Shown: positions 53,577 to 61,509 of the stretch, piece after piece
Layout: each line of letters begins with the position of its first letter
Position numbering within the stretch: position 1 is the stretch's first letter
From: Pseudolabrys taiwanensis
GTDB taxonomy: Bacteria > Pseudomonadota > Alphaproteobacteria > Rhizobiales > Xanthobacteraceae
Length of the DNA stretch: 64,000 nt
Assembly: GCF_003367395.1 (NCBI RefSeq)
Contig: NZ_CP031417.1
Span: 3,038,001 to 3,102,000 of the forward strand
Direction of reading: 5' to 3'
Notes under the pieces: model-generated
What the model was told of the DNA's origin: nothing
Seen by the model: the letters and a program-made list of their open reading frames with translations, nothing else
Database searches by the model: none
Program-made: the position numbers and the translations under genes

Positions 53577-56500
53577 ATGAAGCTTGGCGTGCCGTGGAGT
53601 GTCAAAGGCATCCGACCGGAAGCGCGCGAAAGCGCGCGCGAGGCAGCGCGTCGGTCCGGTATGTCTTTGGGCGATTGGCTGAACTCGGTCATCCTGCAGC
53701 AGGCCGCCACGAACGGCACACAGCCCGGCGCCGACGAGGATGAAGACTTCTACGGCGAAGACCTCACGAGCGTGCATCAGCGCCTCGACGAGCTCACCCG
53801 CAAGATCGATCACTTCGCGCGTACGGGCCCGCAGGCCTACGCGCCCAAGCGCCAGCGCGAATCGCGCGAGGATAACGACCAGCTCGCCGCGCTGATCTCG
53901 CGCCTCGACCACCGCATCGACCAGTTCGTCACGACCGCGCGCACCTTGCCGCAGGTCGCGCCGCCGATGGCGCCGGCAATAGCGCCCGCCATGGCGCCCT
54001 ACGTCCCGCAACAGGCCCCCGCTCCGGCGCACATGCCGCCGCCCGCGCACCATATGCCGCCGCCGCAGCATATGACCCCGCCGCAGCATATCCAGATGCC
54101 GCAGCCGATGCCGCCGGTGCAGATGCCGCCGGCCCTCGACCGCGCGATCGCCGAGATCAGCGCCCGTCAGCGTGCGCTCAACGGCGCCGCAACGCAGCCT
54201 GCGATTCGGCAGCCGGCGCCGCCGCCGGCCGAGCCGCAACCCCGGCCGCAACCGCAGCCGCCACTGCCAATGGTGCTGCAGCCGGTGCCGACGCAGGATC
54301 TCTCGGGCCTCGAAGATCAGCTCCGCCGCATCACCGACCAGATCGAGACCCTGCGCAAGCCGGGCGTGGAAGAGGCGATCAACGCCCTGCGTGGCGAGCT
54401 CGGCGAAATCGGCCGCGCGCTCAACGAGGCCATGCCGCGCCGCGCCATCGACACCATCGAGCGGCAGATTCAGGGCCTGAACCAGCGCATTGCCGAAGGC
54501 CGCCACAACGGCATCGACGGCGGCGCCCTTGCCGGCGTCGAAAGCGCGCTCGCGGAAGTGCGCGATGCCTTGCGCGGCCTGACGCCCGCCGAAAACCTGG
54601 TCGGCTTCAACGAGGCGGTGCACGGTCTCGCGCACAAAATCGATCTCATCGTCGCGCAGAAGGACCCCGCGACGCTGAACCAGCTCGAGCACGCCATCAC
54701 CACGCTGCGGGACATGTCGCAGCACGTCGCCTCGAACGAGGCGGTGGGCGAACTGGCGGCCCAGGTCCATGCCTTGAGCGAACGCGTCGAGCATCTGTCC
54801 GCGGCCGGCCCCGGCAGCGACGCGCTCAATCACCTCGAACACCGCATCGATGCGCTGGCCCGCGCGCTCGCCGAGCGCGCCCAGAACGGCAATGTCGTCC
54901 CGCCGCGACTCGAAGCGCTGGTACAGTCGCTGACCGACAAGATCGAGCTGATCCAGCAGCGCCGCGGCGACAACGTCGCGGTCGACCATCTCGAAGACCG
55001 CATCGTCAAGCTGGTCGAGCGGCTGGACGCGTCCGATTCGCGGCTCGGCCACCTCGAGACGATCGAGCGCGGCCTGGCCGATCTGCTCGTGCATATCGAG
55101 GATATGCGCACCAACAGGCAGTCCGAGGCGCTGCGCGCCGAAGGCGGGCCTGCTGTCGACGCGCTGAAGCAGGATATCGCCCGCACCCAGAACGTGCTGG
55201 AGGCGGTGAACGGCACGCTCGGCCATGTGGTCGACCGGCTGGCGATGATCGAGAAGGACATCCGCGGCGAGAAGCGCAGCGGCCCGGCCTTCCACAGCGA
55301 CACGCTCGAACTGACGCAGCCGATGCCCGGCAAGGTCGCCGTGCGCATGGTTGAGGAAGCGCCGCCGACCGTGCCGCACATGCCGCCGGCCCCGCAGCTC
55401 GACATACAGCGGGCGCCCGCGCCGCAACCGCAGCCGCCGATGCAATTTGCGCGGCCACCGGCACCGCCGATGATGGCGCCGCAAGCGCCGCCGCACGCGG
55501 CGCCGCAGGCGGCCGGACCGCATCCGGCACAGCGCCGCATGCCGCCGGCGGGCCATGGGCCCATCAATCCCGATCTGCCGCCCGATCAGCCGCTCGAGCC
55601 GGGTTCCGGCCCGCCGCGCGTGCGGCCCGGCGCGCGCATTGCCATGTCAGAAGCGGCGCTGGGGCCGGCGCGGCCCACGGCGGCGGCGCCCGCGGACAGC
55701 AAGTCGAACTTCATTGCCGCGGCACGCCGCGCCGCGCGTGCGGCCGTGGATGAGGCGGCATCTCATCTGCCGCGTCAGGGCGCCGAGCAGCCGGACGACG
55801 CGTCGCCGAAGTCGCGCGCCGGTCTGATCAAGCGCGTGAAGTCGCTGATCGTCGCCGCGAGCATCGTCGCGGGCGTCGTCGGCGCCGTGCAGATCATGGG
55901 CAACATGGTGCACCGGCCGCTGCCGCTGACGACCAAGAGCATCAAGAGCTCGGACGCGGACGCCGCCAAGGCCGACGCGCTCGACGCGGCCGATGACGAT
56001 GCCGTGGCGGACGGGCCGGCGGCCAATCCGCTCGCGACACCGGCCGACCGCGCTACGCCGTCCGACCGCGCTGCTGCACCGATAGCGCCGACTGCGCCAG
56101 CTGCGCCAAGCGCACCGTCGCTTGTGCCCGCCCCGCTCAATTTCAATCAGAACATGCCGTCGCTGCTTGCCCCGCCGGCGATGAACCCGCCGGCGGCCAA
56201 TGACATCACCGGCTCGATCCCGAAACCGGCGAAGCCGCTGCCGACGGCGCGGCAGCAGGAGACGAGCGCCGGCGTCTACAATGACCGTCTGCCGATCGCG
56301 ATCGGCGGAACGAAGCTCCGCGAGGCCGCGCTCGCCGGCAGTGGCGCTGCCGCCTACGAGGTTGCGACCCGCTATGCCGAAGGCCGTGGCGTGCCGGCGA
56401 GCCTCGACGACGCCGCGCGCTGGTACGAGCGCGCCGCGGCCAAGGGCCTTGCGCCAGCGCAATTCCGCTACGCAAGCCTGCTGGAGAAGGGCCAGGGCGT

Positions 56501-57005
56501 GAAGAAGGACCTCACCCAGGCCCGCAAGCTCTATCTTGCAGCCGCGGCCAAGGGCAACGCGAAGGCGATGCATAACCTCGCGGTGCTTTATGCCGAAGGG
56601 GTCGACGGCAAGCCCGATTACGCCGCCGCGGCGCAGTGGTTCACCAAGGCGGCGCAGCACGGCGTGCCCGACAGCCAGTACAATCTCGGTGTGCTGGCGG
56701 CGCGTGGCCTTGGCACGCCCAAGAGCCTCACCGACTCCTACAAGTGGTTCGCCCTCGCCGCCGCGCAGGGCGACAAGGAAGCCACTCGCAAGCGCGATGA
56801 AGTCGCGGGGCAACTCGCGCCCGCCGCGCTCTCCGCCGCGCAACAGGCGGTCGCGGCCTTCGTGCCGGAAAAGCAACCCAACGATGCGGTCAACGTGCCT
56901 GAACCGGCCGGCGGCTGGGACAACGGCAGCGCCGCGCCGACACAGGGCAAAATGCGCTCGGCCACGCCGATGTCGCTCGGCGCCCTCACGGTCGGAAAAC
57001 GGTGA
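53577..57005 (+). CDS. PodJ-like polarity protein with SEL1 repeats
   Basis: 1142 residues from ATG 53577; a GTG two codons earlier is possible. N-terminus MKLGVPWSVKGIRPEARESA and SGMSLGDWLNSVI are the family hallmark of PodJL/localisation factors. Residues about 150-210 are Pro/Met/His/Gln-rich (for example MPPPAHHMPPPQHM), then a long coiled coil follows (about 240-580), a second Pro-rich stretch, one membrane helix near 757-778 (IVAASIVAGVVGAVQIM) and a periplasmic part with four SEL1/TPR-type repeats at about 915-1085 (AAYEVATRYAEGRGVP, AQFRYASLLEKGQGVK, AMHNLAVLYAEGVDG, SQYNLGVLAARGLGTP). In Caulobacter PodJ recruits stalk and pilus factors to the new pole. Confidence 0.9.
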   Translation: MKLGVPWSVKGIRPEARESAREAARRSGMSLGDWLNSVILQQAATNGTQPGADEDEDFYGEDLTSVHQRLDELTRKIDHFARTGPQAYAPKRQRESREDNDQLAALISRLDHRIDQFVTTARTLPQVAPPMAPAIAPAMAPYVPQQAPAPAHMPPPAHHMPPPQHMTPPQHIQMPQPMPPVQMPPALDRAIAEISARQRALNGAATQPAIRQPAPPPAEPQPRPQPQPPLPMVLQPVPTQDLSGLEDQLRRITDQIETLRKPGVEEAINALRGELGEIGRALNEAMPRRAIDTIERQIQGLNQRIAEGRHNGIDGGALAGVESALAEVRDALRGLTPAENLVGFNEAVHGLAHKIDLIVAQKDPATLNQLEHAITTLRDMSQHVASNEAVGELAAQVHALSERVEHLSAAGPGSDALNHLEHRIDALARALAERAQNGNVVPPRLEALVQSLTDKIELIQQRRGDNVAVDHLEDRIVKLVERLDASDSRLGHLETIERGLADLLVHIEDMRTNRQSEALRAEGGPAVDALKQDIARTQNVLEAVNGTLGHVVDRLAMIEKDIRGEKRSGPAFHSDTLELTQPMPGKVAVRMVEEAPPTVPHMPPAPQLDIQRAPAPQPQPPMQFARPPAPPMMAPQAPPHAAPQAAGPHPAQRRMPPAGHGPINPDLPPDQPLEPGSGPPRVRPGARIAMSEAALGPARPTAAAPADSKSNFIAAARRAARAAVDEAASHLPRQGAEQPDDASPKSRAGLIKRVKSLIVAASIVAGVVGAVQIMGNMVHRPLPLTTKSIKSSDADAAKADALDAADDDAVADGPAANPLATPADRATPSDRAAAPIAPTAPAAPSAPSLVPAPLNFNQNMPSLLAPPAMNPPAANDITGSIPKPAKPLPTARQQETSAGVYNDRLPIAIGGTKLREAALAGSGAAAYEVATRYAEGRGVPASLDDAARWYERAAAKGLAPAQFRYASLLEKGQGVKKDLTQARKLYLAAAAKGNAKAMHNLAVLYAEGVDGKPDYAAAAQWFTKAAQHGVPDSQYNLGVLAARGLGTPKSLTDSYKWFALAAAQGDKEATRKRDEVAGQLAPAALSAAQQAVAAFVPEKQPNDAVNVPEPAGGWDNGSAAPTQGKMRSATPMSLGALTVGKR

Positions 57006-57183
57006 ACAAGTGCGGTCGCTCGTTTGAGTTCGTGATCGCTAAAGCATTCCCCGCTAAGATCGACGAAATTCGAGTTGAGTTTGCGCGAGACCGGAAGGTG
57101 GCGGCGTCGCACGCCTTGTTTCCGGCCTCGCGGCGTTAGCCTTTTTCCAGTACCGGCCGACCTTAAAAAACCGGACACGACGC

Positions 57184-58107
57184 GTGCAGATCTATCTCCC
57201 GATCGCCGACATGCCCGTGAACATCTTCCTGGTGCTGGGGATGGGGCTGGCGGTCGGTTTCATTTCCGGCATGTTCGGCATCGGCGGCGGCTTCCTCATG
57301 ACGCCGCTGCTGATCTTCATCGGCATCTCACCCGCCGTGGCCGTCGCCAGCGTCGCGAGCCACATCTCGGCTTCGTCATTCACCGGAGCGATCACCTATT
57401 GGCGCAAGCGCGCCATCGACGTCGCGCTGGCGATGATGCTGCTGGCCGCCGGCATTCTCGGCACGGCGACGGGCGTGTGGCTGTTCACCGTGCTGCGGAC
57501 CATGGACCAGCTCGACCTGGTGATCGGCCTCTCCTACGTGACGCTGCTGACGTCGGTCGGCGGCATGATGATTTGGGAAAGCGTGCGCGCCGAGTTGCGG
57601 GCCCGCAAAGGCATGCCGGCCACCCTGCGCCGGCCCGGCAGCCATAGCTGGGTGCATGGCCTGCCGTTGAAGATGCGCTTCAAGCGCTCGAAGATCTACG
57701 TGTCGGCCATTCCGGTCTGGGCGATCGGCTTCTCGATCGGCTTCGTCGGCGCCATTCTCGGCATCGGTGGCGGCTTTTTGCTCGTACCGATGCTCATCTA
57801 TTTCCTGCGCGTGCCGACGGCGACCGTGATCGGCACCTCCATGGTCCTGACGCTAATCACCATGGCTTCGGCAACGGTGATGCACGCCGTCACCAATCAT
57901 CTGGTGGATGCGCTGCTGGCGCTGATCCTGATGGTCGGCGGCGTGATCGGCGCGCAATTCGGCGTCCGCACCGGCCAGCGCATGCGCGGCGAACGCCTGC
58001 GGCTCCTGCTCGGCCTTCTAGTGTTCGCGGTCGGCCTGCGCTTCGCGTTCGAGCTGGTCGTCAAGCCGGAGGATCTCTATTCGCTGCGCCATGTGAGGAG
58101 CGAGTGA
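57184..58107 (+). CDS. Sulfite exporter TauE/SafE family protein
   Basis: 307 residues from GTG 57184. Polytopic permease with two homologous halves, each starting with the family signature: VGFISGMFGIGGGFLMTPLL and SIGFVGAILGIGGGFLLVPML. The N-terminus QIYLPIADMPVNIFLVLGMG is usual for the alphaproteobacterial branch. It overlaps the start of the TIGR02186 gene by one base (TGATG). TauE/SafE proteins export sulfite, sulfoacetate or related anions; the exact anion here is unknown. Confidence 0.93.
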   Translation: MQIYLPIADMPVNIFLVLGMGLAVGFISGMFGIGGGFLMTPLLIFIGISPAVAVASVASHISASSFTGAITYWRKRAIDVALAMMLLAAGILGTATGVWLFTVLRTMDQLDLVIGLSYVTLLTSVGGMMIWESVRAELRARKGMPATLRRPGSHSWVHGLPLKMRFKRSKIYVSAIPVWAIGFSIGFVGAILGIGGGFLLVPMLIYFLRVPTATVIGTSMVLTLITMASATVMHAVTNHLVDALLALILMVGGVIGAQFGVRTGQRMRGERLRLLLGLLVFAVGLRFAFELVVKPEDLYSLRHVRSE

Positions 58108-58877
58108 TGCGCCGGCTCGCATTCACGCTCGTCTTGCTTGTCGCCGGCGCAGCCCCCGCCGCGGCCGAAAAGCTCGTGGTCTCGCTCTCCAACCACCGTG
58201 TCGCTGTGACCTCGAGCTTTACCGGCGAGGAGCTGGTGCTGTTCGGCACCATCGAGCCCGACCGGCCGCGCGCAGCCTTGCGCTCCGCATACGATCTCGT
58301 CGTAACCGTGACGGGTCCCAAGCAGACATTACGCACACGCCGCAAAGAGCGCGTGCTTGGCATCTGGGTCAACACCGACACGCGCGAGTTCGTGAGCGTA
58401 CCGGCTTATCTGGCCGTGCTGAGCAACCAGCCGGTCAATACCGTCGCGAATGCCGAGACGCTGCGCCGGCTGCAAGTCGGCATCGATAACTTTCTCCTGC
58501 CGCAGCGCATCGGACCGGATGTCGCCGATACGGTGCCCAACGATCCGTTCCGCACCGCCTTCGTACGCCTGCAGACGCAATACGGGCTTTACCGGCAATC
58601 CGGCACGGCAGTGACCTTCCTGACCCCGACCGTATTCCGCGCCACCATCCCGCTGCCATCCAATGCCCCGACCGGCAGTTACCCGATCGACGTCAAACTG
58701 TTCGCGGACGGTGAGATGGTGGCGCGCACCAGCTCGGCGTTGGAAGTGATCAAGGCCGGCTTCGAACAGTTTGTCGCGGAGTCGGCGCGCGACCATGGAC
58801 TGCTCTACGGCCTTGCCACCGCGATGATGGCGTTGCTCACTGGCTGGTTCGCCAGCGTGGTGTTCAGGCGCGACTGA
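58107..58877 (+). CDS. TIGR02186-family exported protein
   Basis: 256 residues from ATG 58107, directly coupled to the TauE/SafE gene (TGATG). Signal peptide (cleavage near PAAAEKL), then a conserved domain with EKLVVSLSNHRVAVTSSFTGEELVLFG and TKEGFVSVPAYLAVLSNQPV-like segments, and a single C-terminal membrane helix (LLYGLATAMMALLTGWFASVVF) that probably anchors it on the periplasmic face. TIGR02186 proteins always accompany TauE/SafE permeases, suggesting an anion-export partner; no biochemical role is known. It converges with the EamA transporter gene, whose end it overlaps by 14 bases. Confidence 0.88.
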   Translation: MRRLAFTLVLLVAGAAPAAAEKLVVSLSNHRVAVTSSFTGEELVLFGTIEPDRPRAALRSAYDLVVTVTGPKQTLRTRRKERVLGIWVNTDTREFVSVPAYLAVLSNQPVNTVANAETLRRLQVGIDNFLLPQRIGPDVADTVPNDPFRTAFVRLQTQYGLYRQSGTAVTFLTPTVFRATIPLPSNAPTGSYPIDVKLFADGEMVARTSSALEVIKAGFEQFVAESARDHGLLYGLATAMMALLTGWFASVVFRRD

Positions 58878-59784
58878 CCGGCCGCGTCACCAGATAGATG
58901 CCGAACACCACCGGCACGATGCCGAGCATGTCCGCGAAGGCGACCTGTTCCCCCAGCAGCAGCCAGCCGAACAGCATGCCGAGCGGCGGCATCAGGAAGT
59001 AATAGGAACTGGCCGCCGTCGCGCCGGACACTGCGAGGATCCGGAACCAGAGCAAATAAGCGAAGACCGACACGATGAAGACGAGATAGGCGAAGGCCAC
59101 GACCAATCGCCACGTCACGACGACATCGCCGACGCTCTCGAAGCTCAGCGCGAAAGGCATCGTGGCGATGCCGGCGGCGAGACTTTGAACGCCGTTGCCG
59201 AGCCAGAGCCCATCCTTCGGCGCGAAGCGCTTGAACAGGATCGTGCCGGCGACGAGCGACAGCATCGCCGCGACCGACAGCAGAATGCCGCGCAGATGAT
59301 CCCCGCCGCCCATCGAAAGCCGACTTTCGACGATGTAGGCGACGCCGCCGATACCGAGCAGCAGGCCGAGGCTCTTGCCCCAGGTCATGCGCTCGCCCAG
59401 CGCCAGATAGGCGAACACCGCAGTCGCGATCGGCGCCGTGCTGACGATGATCACCGACAGGCCGGAGGAGACCTCGCGCAGGCCGAGGTAACCGAGGCCG
59501 AGGTAAATCGCCTGGTTGGCGATGCCGAGCACGGCGAACAGGACGACGTCGCGGCGGCCGAGCGTCCAGCGCGCGCCCTGCAGCTTGGCCGCTCCCAACA
59601 TGAGGACACCCGCCATCAGAAAACGCGTGCCGAGCAACAAGAGCGGCGGGCAGTCGGCGATGGCGATCTTGGCGGCACCGAAAGCGGAGCTCCAGAGCAC
59701 GCAGAAGATGCCGACCATGAGCGGCAGCGGGATACCGGGCGAGACCGCGGATGGAACCGAGGGCGAGAGGGCGACTGGGCGCAT
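58864..59784 (-). CDS. EamA/DMT-family transporter
   Basis: 306 residues, ten membrane helices in two EamA repeats. Helix 1 contains MVGIFCVLWSSAFGAAKIAI; the first repeat ends at VFAYLALGERMTWGKSLGLLLGIGGVAYIV (the typical E-R-x-x-x-x-x-x-x-G block), the second at FGWLLLGEQVAFADMLGIVPVVFGIYL. DMT exporters of this type export amino acids, nucleotide precursors or drugs. Transcribed divergently from a LysR regulator that probably controls it. Confidence 0.9.
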   Translation of the reverse strand: MRPVALSPSVPSAVSPGIPLPLMVGIFCVLWSSAFGAAKIAIADCPPLLLLGTRFLMAGVLMLGAAKLQGARWTLGRRDVVLFAVLGIANQAIYLGLGYLGLREVSSGLSVIIVSTAPIATAVFAYLALGERMTWGKSLGLLLGIGGVAYIVESRLSMGGGDHLRGILLSVAAMLSLVAGTILFKRFAPKDGLWLGNGVQSLAAGIATMPFALSFESVGDVVVTWRLVVAFAYLVFIVSVFAYLLWFRILAVSGATAASSYYFLMPPLGMLFGWLLLGEQVAFADMLGIVPVVFGIYLVTRPVSRA

Positions 59785-59810
59785 GAGAAAATCCTTTCTG
59801 CACCGAGGCA

Positions 59811-59828
59811 GATAGGCCGGCCCCTATC
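59811..59828. promoter_or_regulatory. Candidate LysR operator between the transporter and the regulator
   Basis: GATAGG-CCGGCC-CCTATC, 6-bp arms in an 88-base divergent gap, just upstream of the AT-rich promoter region of the LysR gene. The dyad has the length and T...A spacing expected for LysR binding. Confidence 0.45.
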
Positions 59829-59872
59829 CATTTGGAAATTAAATGATAGAATTAGAGCTAGTGGTTTTGTGA

Positions 59873-60787
59873 ATGGAAATGACTATGCTCGATATCGAGC
59901 TCCTGCGCAGCTTCGTCTCGGTGGTCGATGCCGGCGGCTTCACCCGCGCCGGCGAGCGCGTCCACCGCACGCAGTCGACTGTCAGCCAGCAGATCAAACG
60001 GCTCGAGGAATCCGTCGGCCGGCCGCTCCTGGTCCGCAACGGCAAGCAGGCAACGCCCACCGAGGAAGGCGAACGGCTTCTCACCTACGCCCGGCGCATC
60101 CTCGCGCTCGAGCGCGAGGCGCGCGATGTGGTGGCGCGGCCGGCCGCCGACGGCATCGTGCGGCTCGGTCTCCCGGAAGACTTCGCCGCATATCGACTGA
60201 CCGAAGTGCTGTCGGATTTCGCGCGGTCGCGACCGACCTTGCGGCTCGACGTGCGTTGCGGATTGAGCGTGTCGCTCAGACAAGCACTCGAACGCGGCGA
60301 GCTCGACCTTGCGCTGTTCAAACGCGAGGCGGGTGGTCGCAGCGGCATCGCGGCGTGGCCGGAAAAACTGCATTGGGTGACGAGCCGCACGCACCCCGTC
60401 GATTTATCGCGCGACCCGGTACCGCTGGCGATGTCGGAACAAGGGTGCCTTTATCGCGAACGAATGATCCATGCTTTGGAAGCCTCCGGCCGCGCGTGGC
60501 ATATCGCTTATACGAGTCCGAACCTGCCGGGCATTCAGGCCGCCGTGTCGGTCGGGCTTGGCATCAGCATTCTGCCCGAGGTCGCCATCCTCGCGGAGCA
60601 TCAGACCCTCGGCGCCGAGGCGCTTCCGCCGATCACCAACACGGAAATCGCGCTGGTCGCCACGGATCATCCGAGCCTGGCAACACGGCAATTGGCCGAG
60701 CGGCTGGTCGATTTCTGCTCGAGCACCGATCCGCGCGCGCCTGTTGCGCCTCAGCCTGGAAGGCAACGCCTGGCGGCGAACGCATAA
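59873..60787 (+). CDS. LysR-family regulator of the divergent EamA transporter
   Basis: 304 residues; Mets at 59879 and 59885 are alternative starts. N-terminal winged helix at residues about 5-65 (LLRSFVSVVDAGGFTRAGERVHRTQSTVSQQIKRLEESV) and a LysR effector domain starting GIVRLGLPEDFAAYRLTEVLS. Divergent transcription from the EamA transporter with an intergenic dyad is the standard arrangement for autoregulated LysR control of an exporter. The C-terminal 12 codons overlap the end of the convergent pdeM gene. Confidence 0.93.
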   Translation: MEMTMLDIELLRSFVSVVDAGGFTRAGERVHRTQSTVSQQIKRLEESVGRPLLVRNGKQATPTEEGERLLTYARRILALEREARDVVARPAADGIVRLGLPEDFAAYRLTEVLSDFARSRPTLRLDVRCGLSVSLRQALERGELDLALFKREAGGRSGIAAWPEKLHWVTSRTHPVDLSRDPVPLAMSEQGCLYRERMIHALEASGRAWHIAYTSPNLPGIQAAVSVGLGISILPEVAILAEHQTLGAEALPPITNTEIALVATDHPSLATRQLAERLVDFCSSTDPRAPVAPQPGRQRLAANA

Positions 60788-61509
60788 AGCCGGTCTTCGC
60801 CGAGCATATGCGCCGTGAAGGCAAGCGTGCCGAACACATCGGCGAAGGCGGCGTCGCGCACATTGAGGCCGCCGGTGAAGGCGCCGAAGGCCGGCATCAC
60901 GAGGCGTGTCGGATCCGCGGCGAAGCAGGCGCGGCTGATGGCACGGCCGCGATGCGATATACGCGCGACCGGATGCAGATGGCCGCAGATGTCGCCCGAG
61001 GCGCCCGTCGGCAGATGGCGGAAGGTGAGCGGCCCGCGCCTCAGCGTTTCCTGAAACACGCCGCCGATGTTGTCCGCCGGCTCCGGATCGTGGTTGCCGG
61101 TGATCCATATCCAATCGCGCCCGCGCTGCAATGCCACGAGCTGTGCGCGATCGCCATCGCCGAGACGCGCCGCTCCACCCCCGTCATGGAAATTGTCGCC
61201 CAACGCAACGACCACGCGTGGCGCGTAATGCGTGACGAGGCGCGCAAGTCGCGCCAACGTCGCCGCCGTGTCGTAAGGCGGCAGCAACACGCCGCGACGG
61301 GCAAAGCTCGAGCCTTTCTCCAGATGCAGATCGGACACGACGAGCACGCCTTCGTCGGCCCAGTACAAAGCGCCGGCTGGATCGGCGACGAGGGCAATAT
61401 CGCAGAGGGCGACAACATGCTCCGCTCGTCCCCGCAAAAGCGAGGACCCAGCTGGGCGGCTCAGCGCTGGATTCCCGCTTTCGCGGGAATGGACGGAAGA
61501 AAAGGTCAC
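60751..61509 (-). CDS. pdeM: Ligase-associated metallophosphoesterase PdeM
   Basis: 252 residues if started at GTG 61509, which overlaps the helicase stop by four bases (GTGA). The nuclease-type metallophosphoesterase motifs are all present: VVSDLHLEKGSSFA (DxH), ALGDNFHDGG (GDxxHD), ITGNHDPEPA (GNHE/D) and CGHLHPVARISHRG (GHLH). The N-terminal 32 residues are an in-frame translation of a palindromic repeat (VHSRESGNPALSRPAG), and no other start lies close to the conserved core. PdeM is an endonuclease/phosphodiesterase of the predicted repair operon that also contains a DEXH helicase, a ligase and an exonuclease. Convergent with the LysR gene (37-base overlap). Confidence 0.9.
   Translation of the reverse strand: MTFSSVHSRESGNPALSRPAGSSLLRGRAEHVVALCDIALVADPAGALYWADEGVLVVSDLHLEKGSSFARRGVLLPPYDTAATLARLARLVTHYAPRVVVALGDNFHDGGGAARLGDGDRAQLVALQRGRDWIWITGNHDPEPADNIGGVFQETLRRGPLTFRHLPTGASGDICGHLHPVARISHRGRAISRACFAADPTRLVMPAFGAFTGGLNVRDAAFADVFGTLAFTAHMLGEDRLYAFAARRCLPG
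61425..61494. repeat. Palindromic repeat inside the pdeM coding region
   Basis: CGTCCCCGCAAAAGCGAGGAC (about 61427-61447) and the perfect hairpin ATTCCCGCTTTCGCGGGAAT (61471-61490, identical to 1987-2006). On the minus strand it is read in frame as VHSRESGNPALSRPA at the pdeM N-terminus. Confidence 0.8.
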
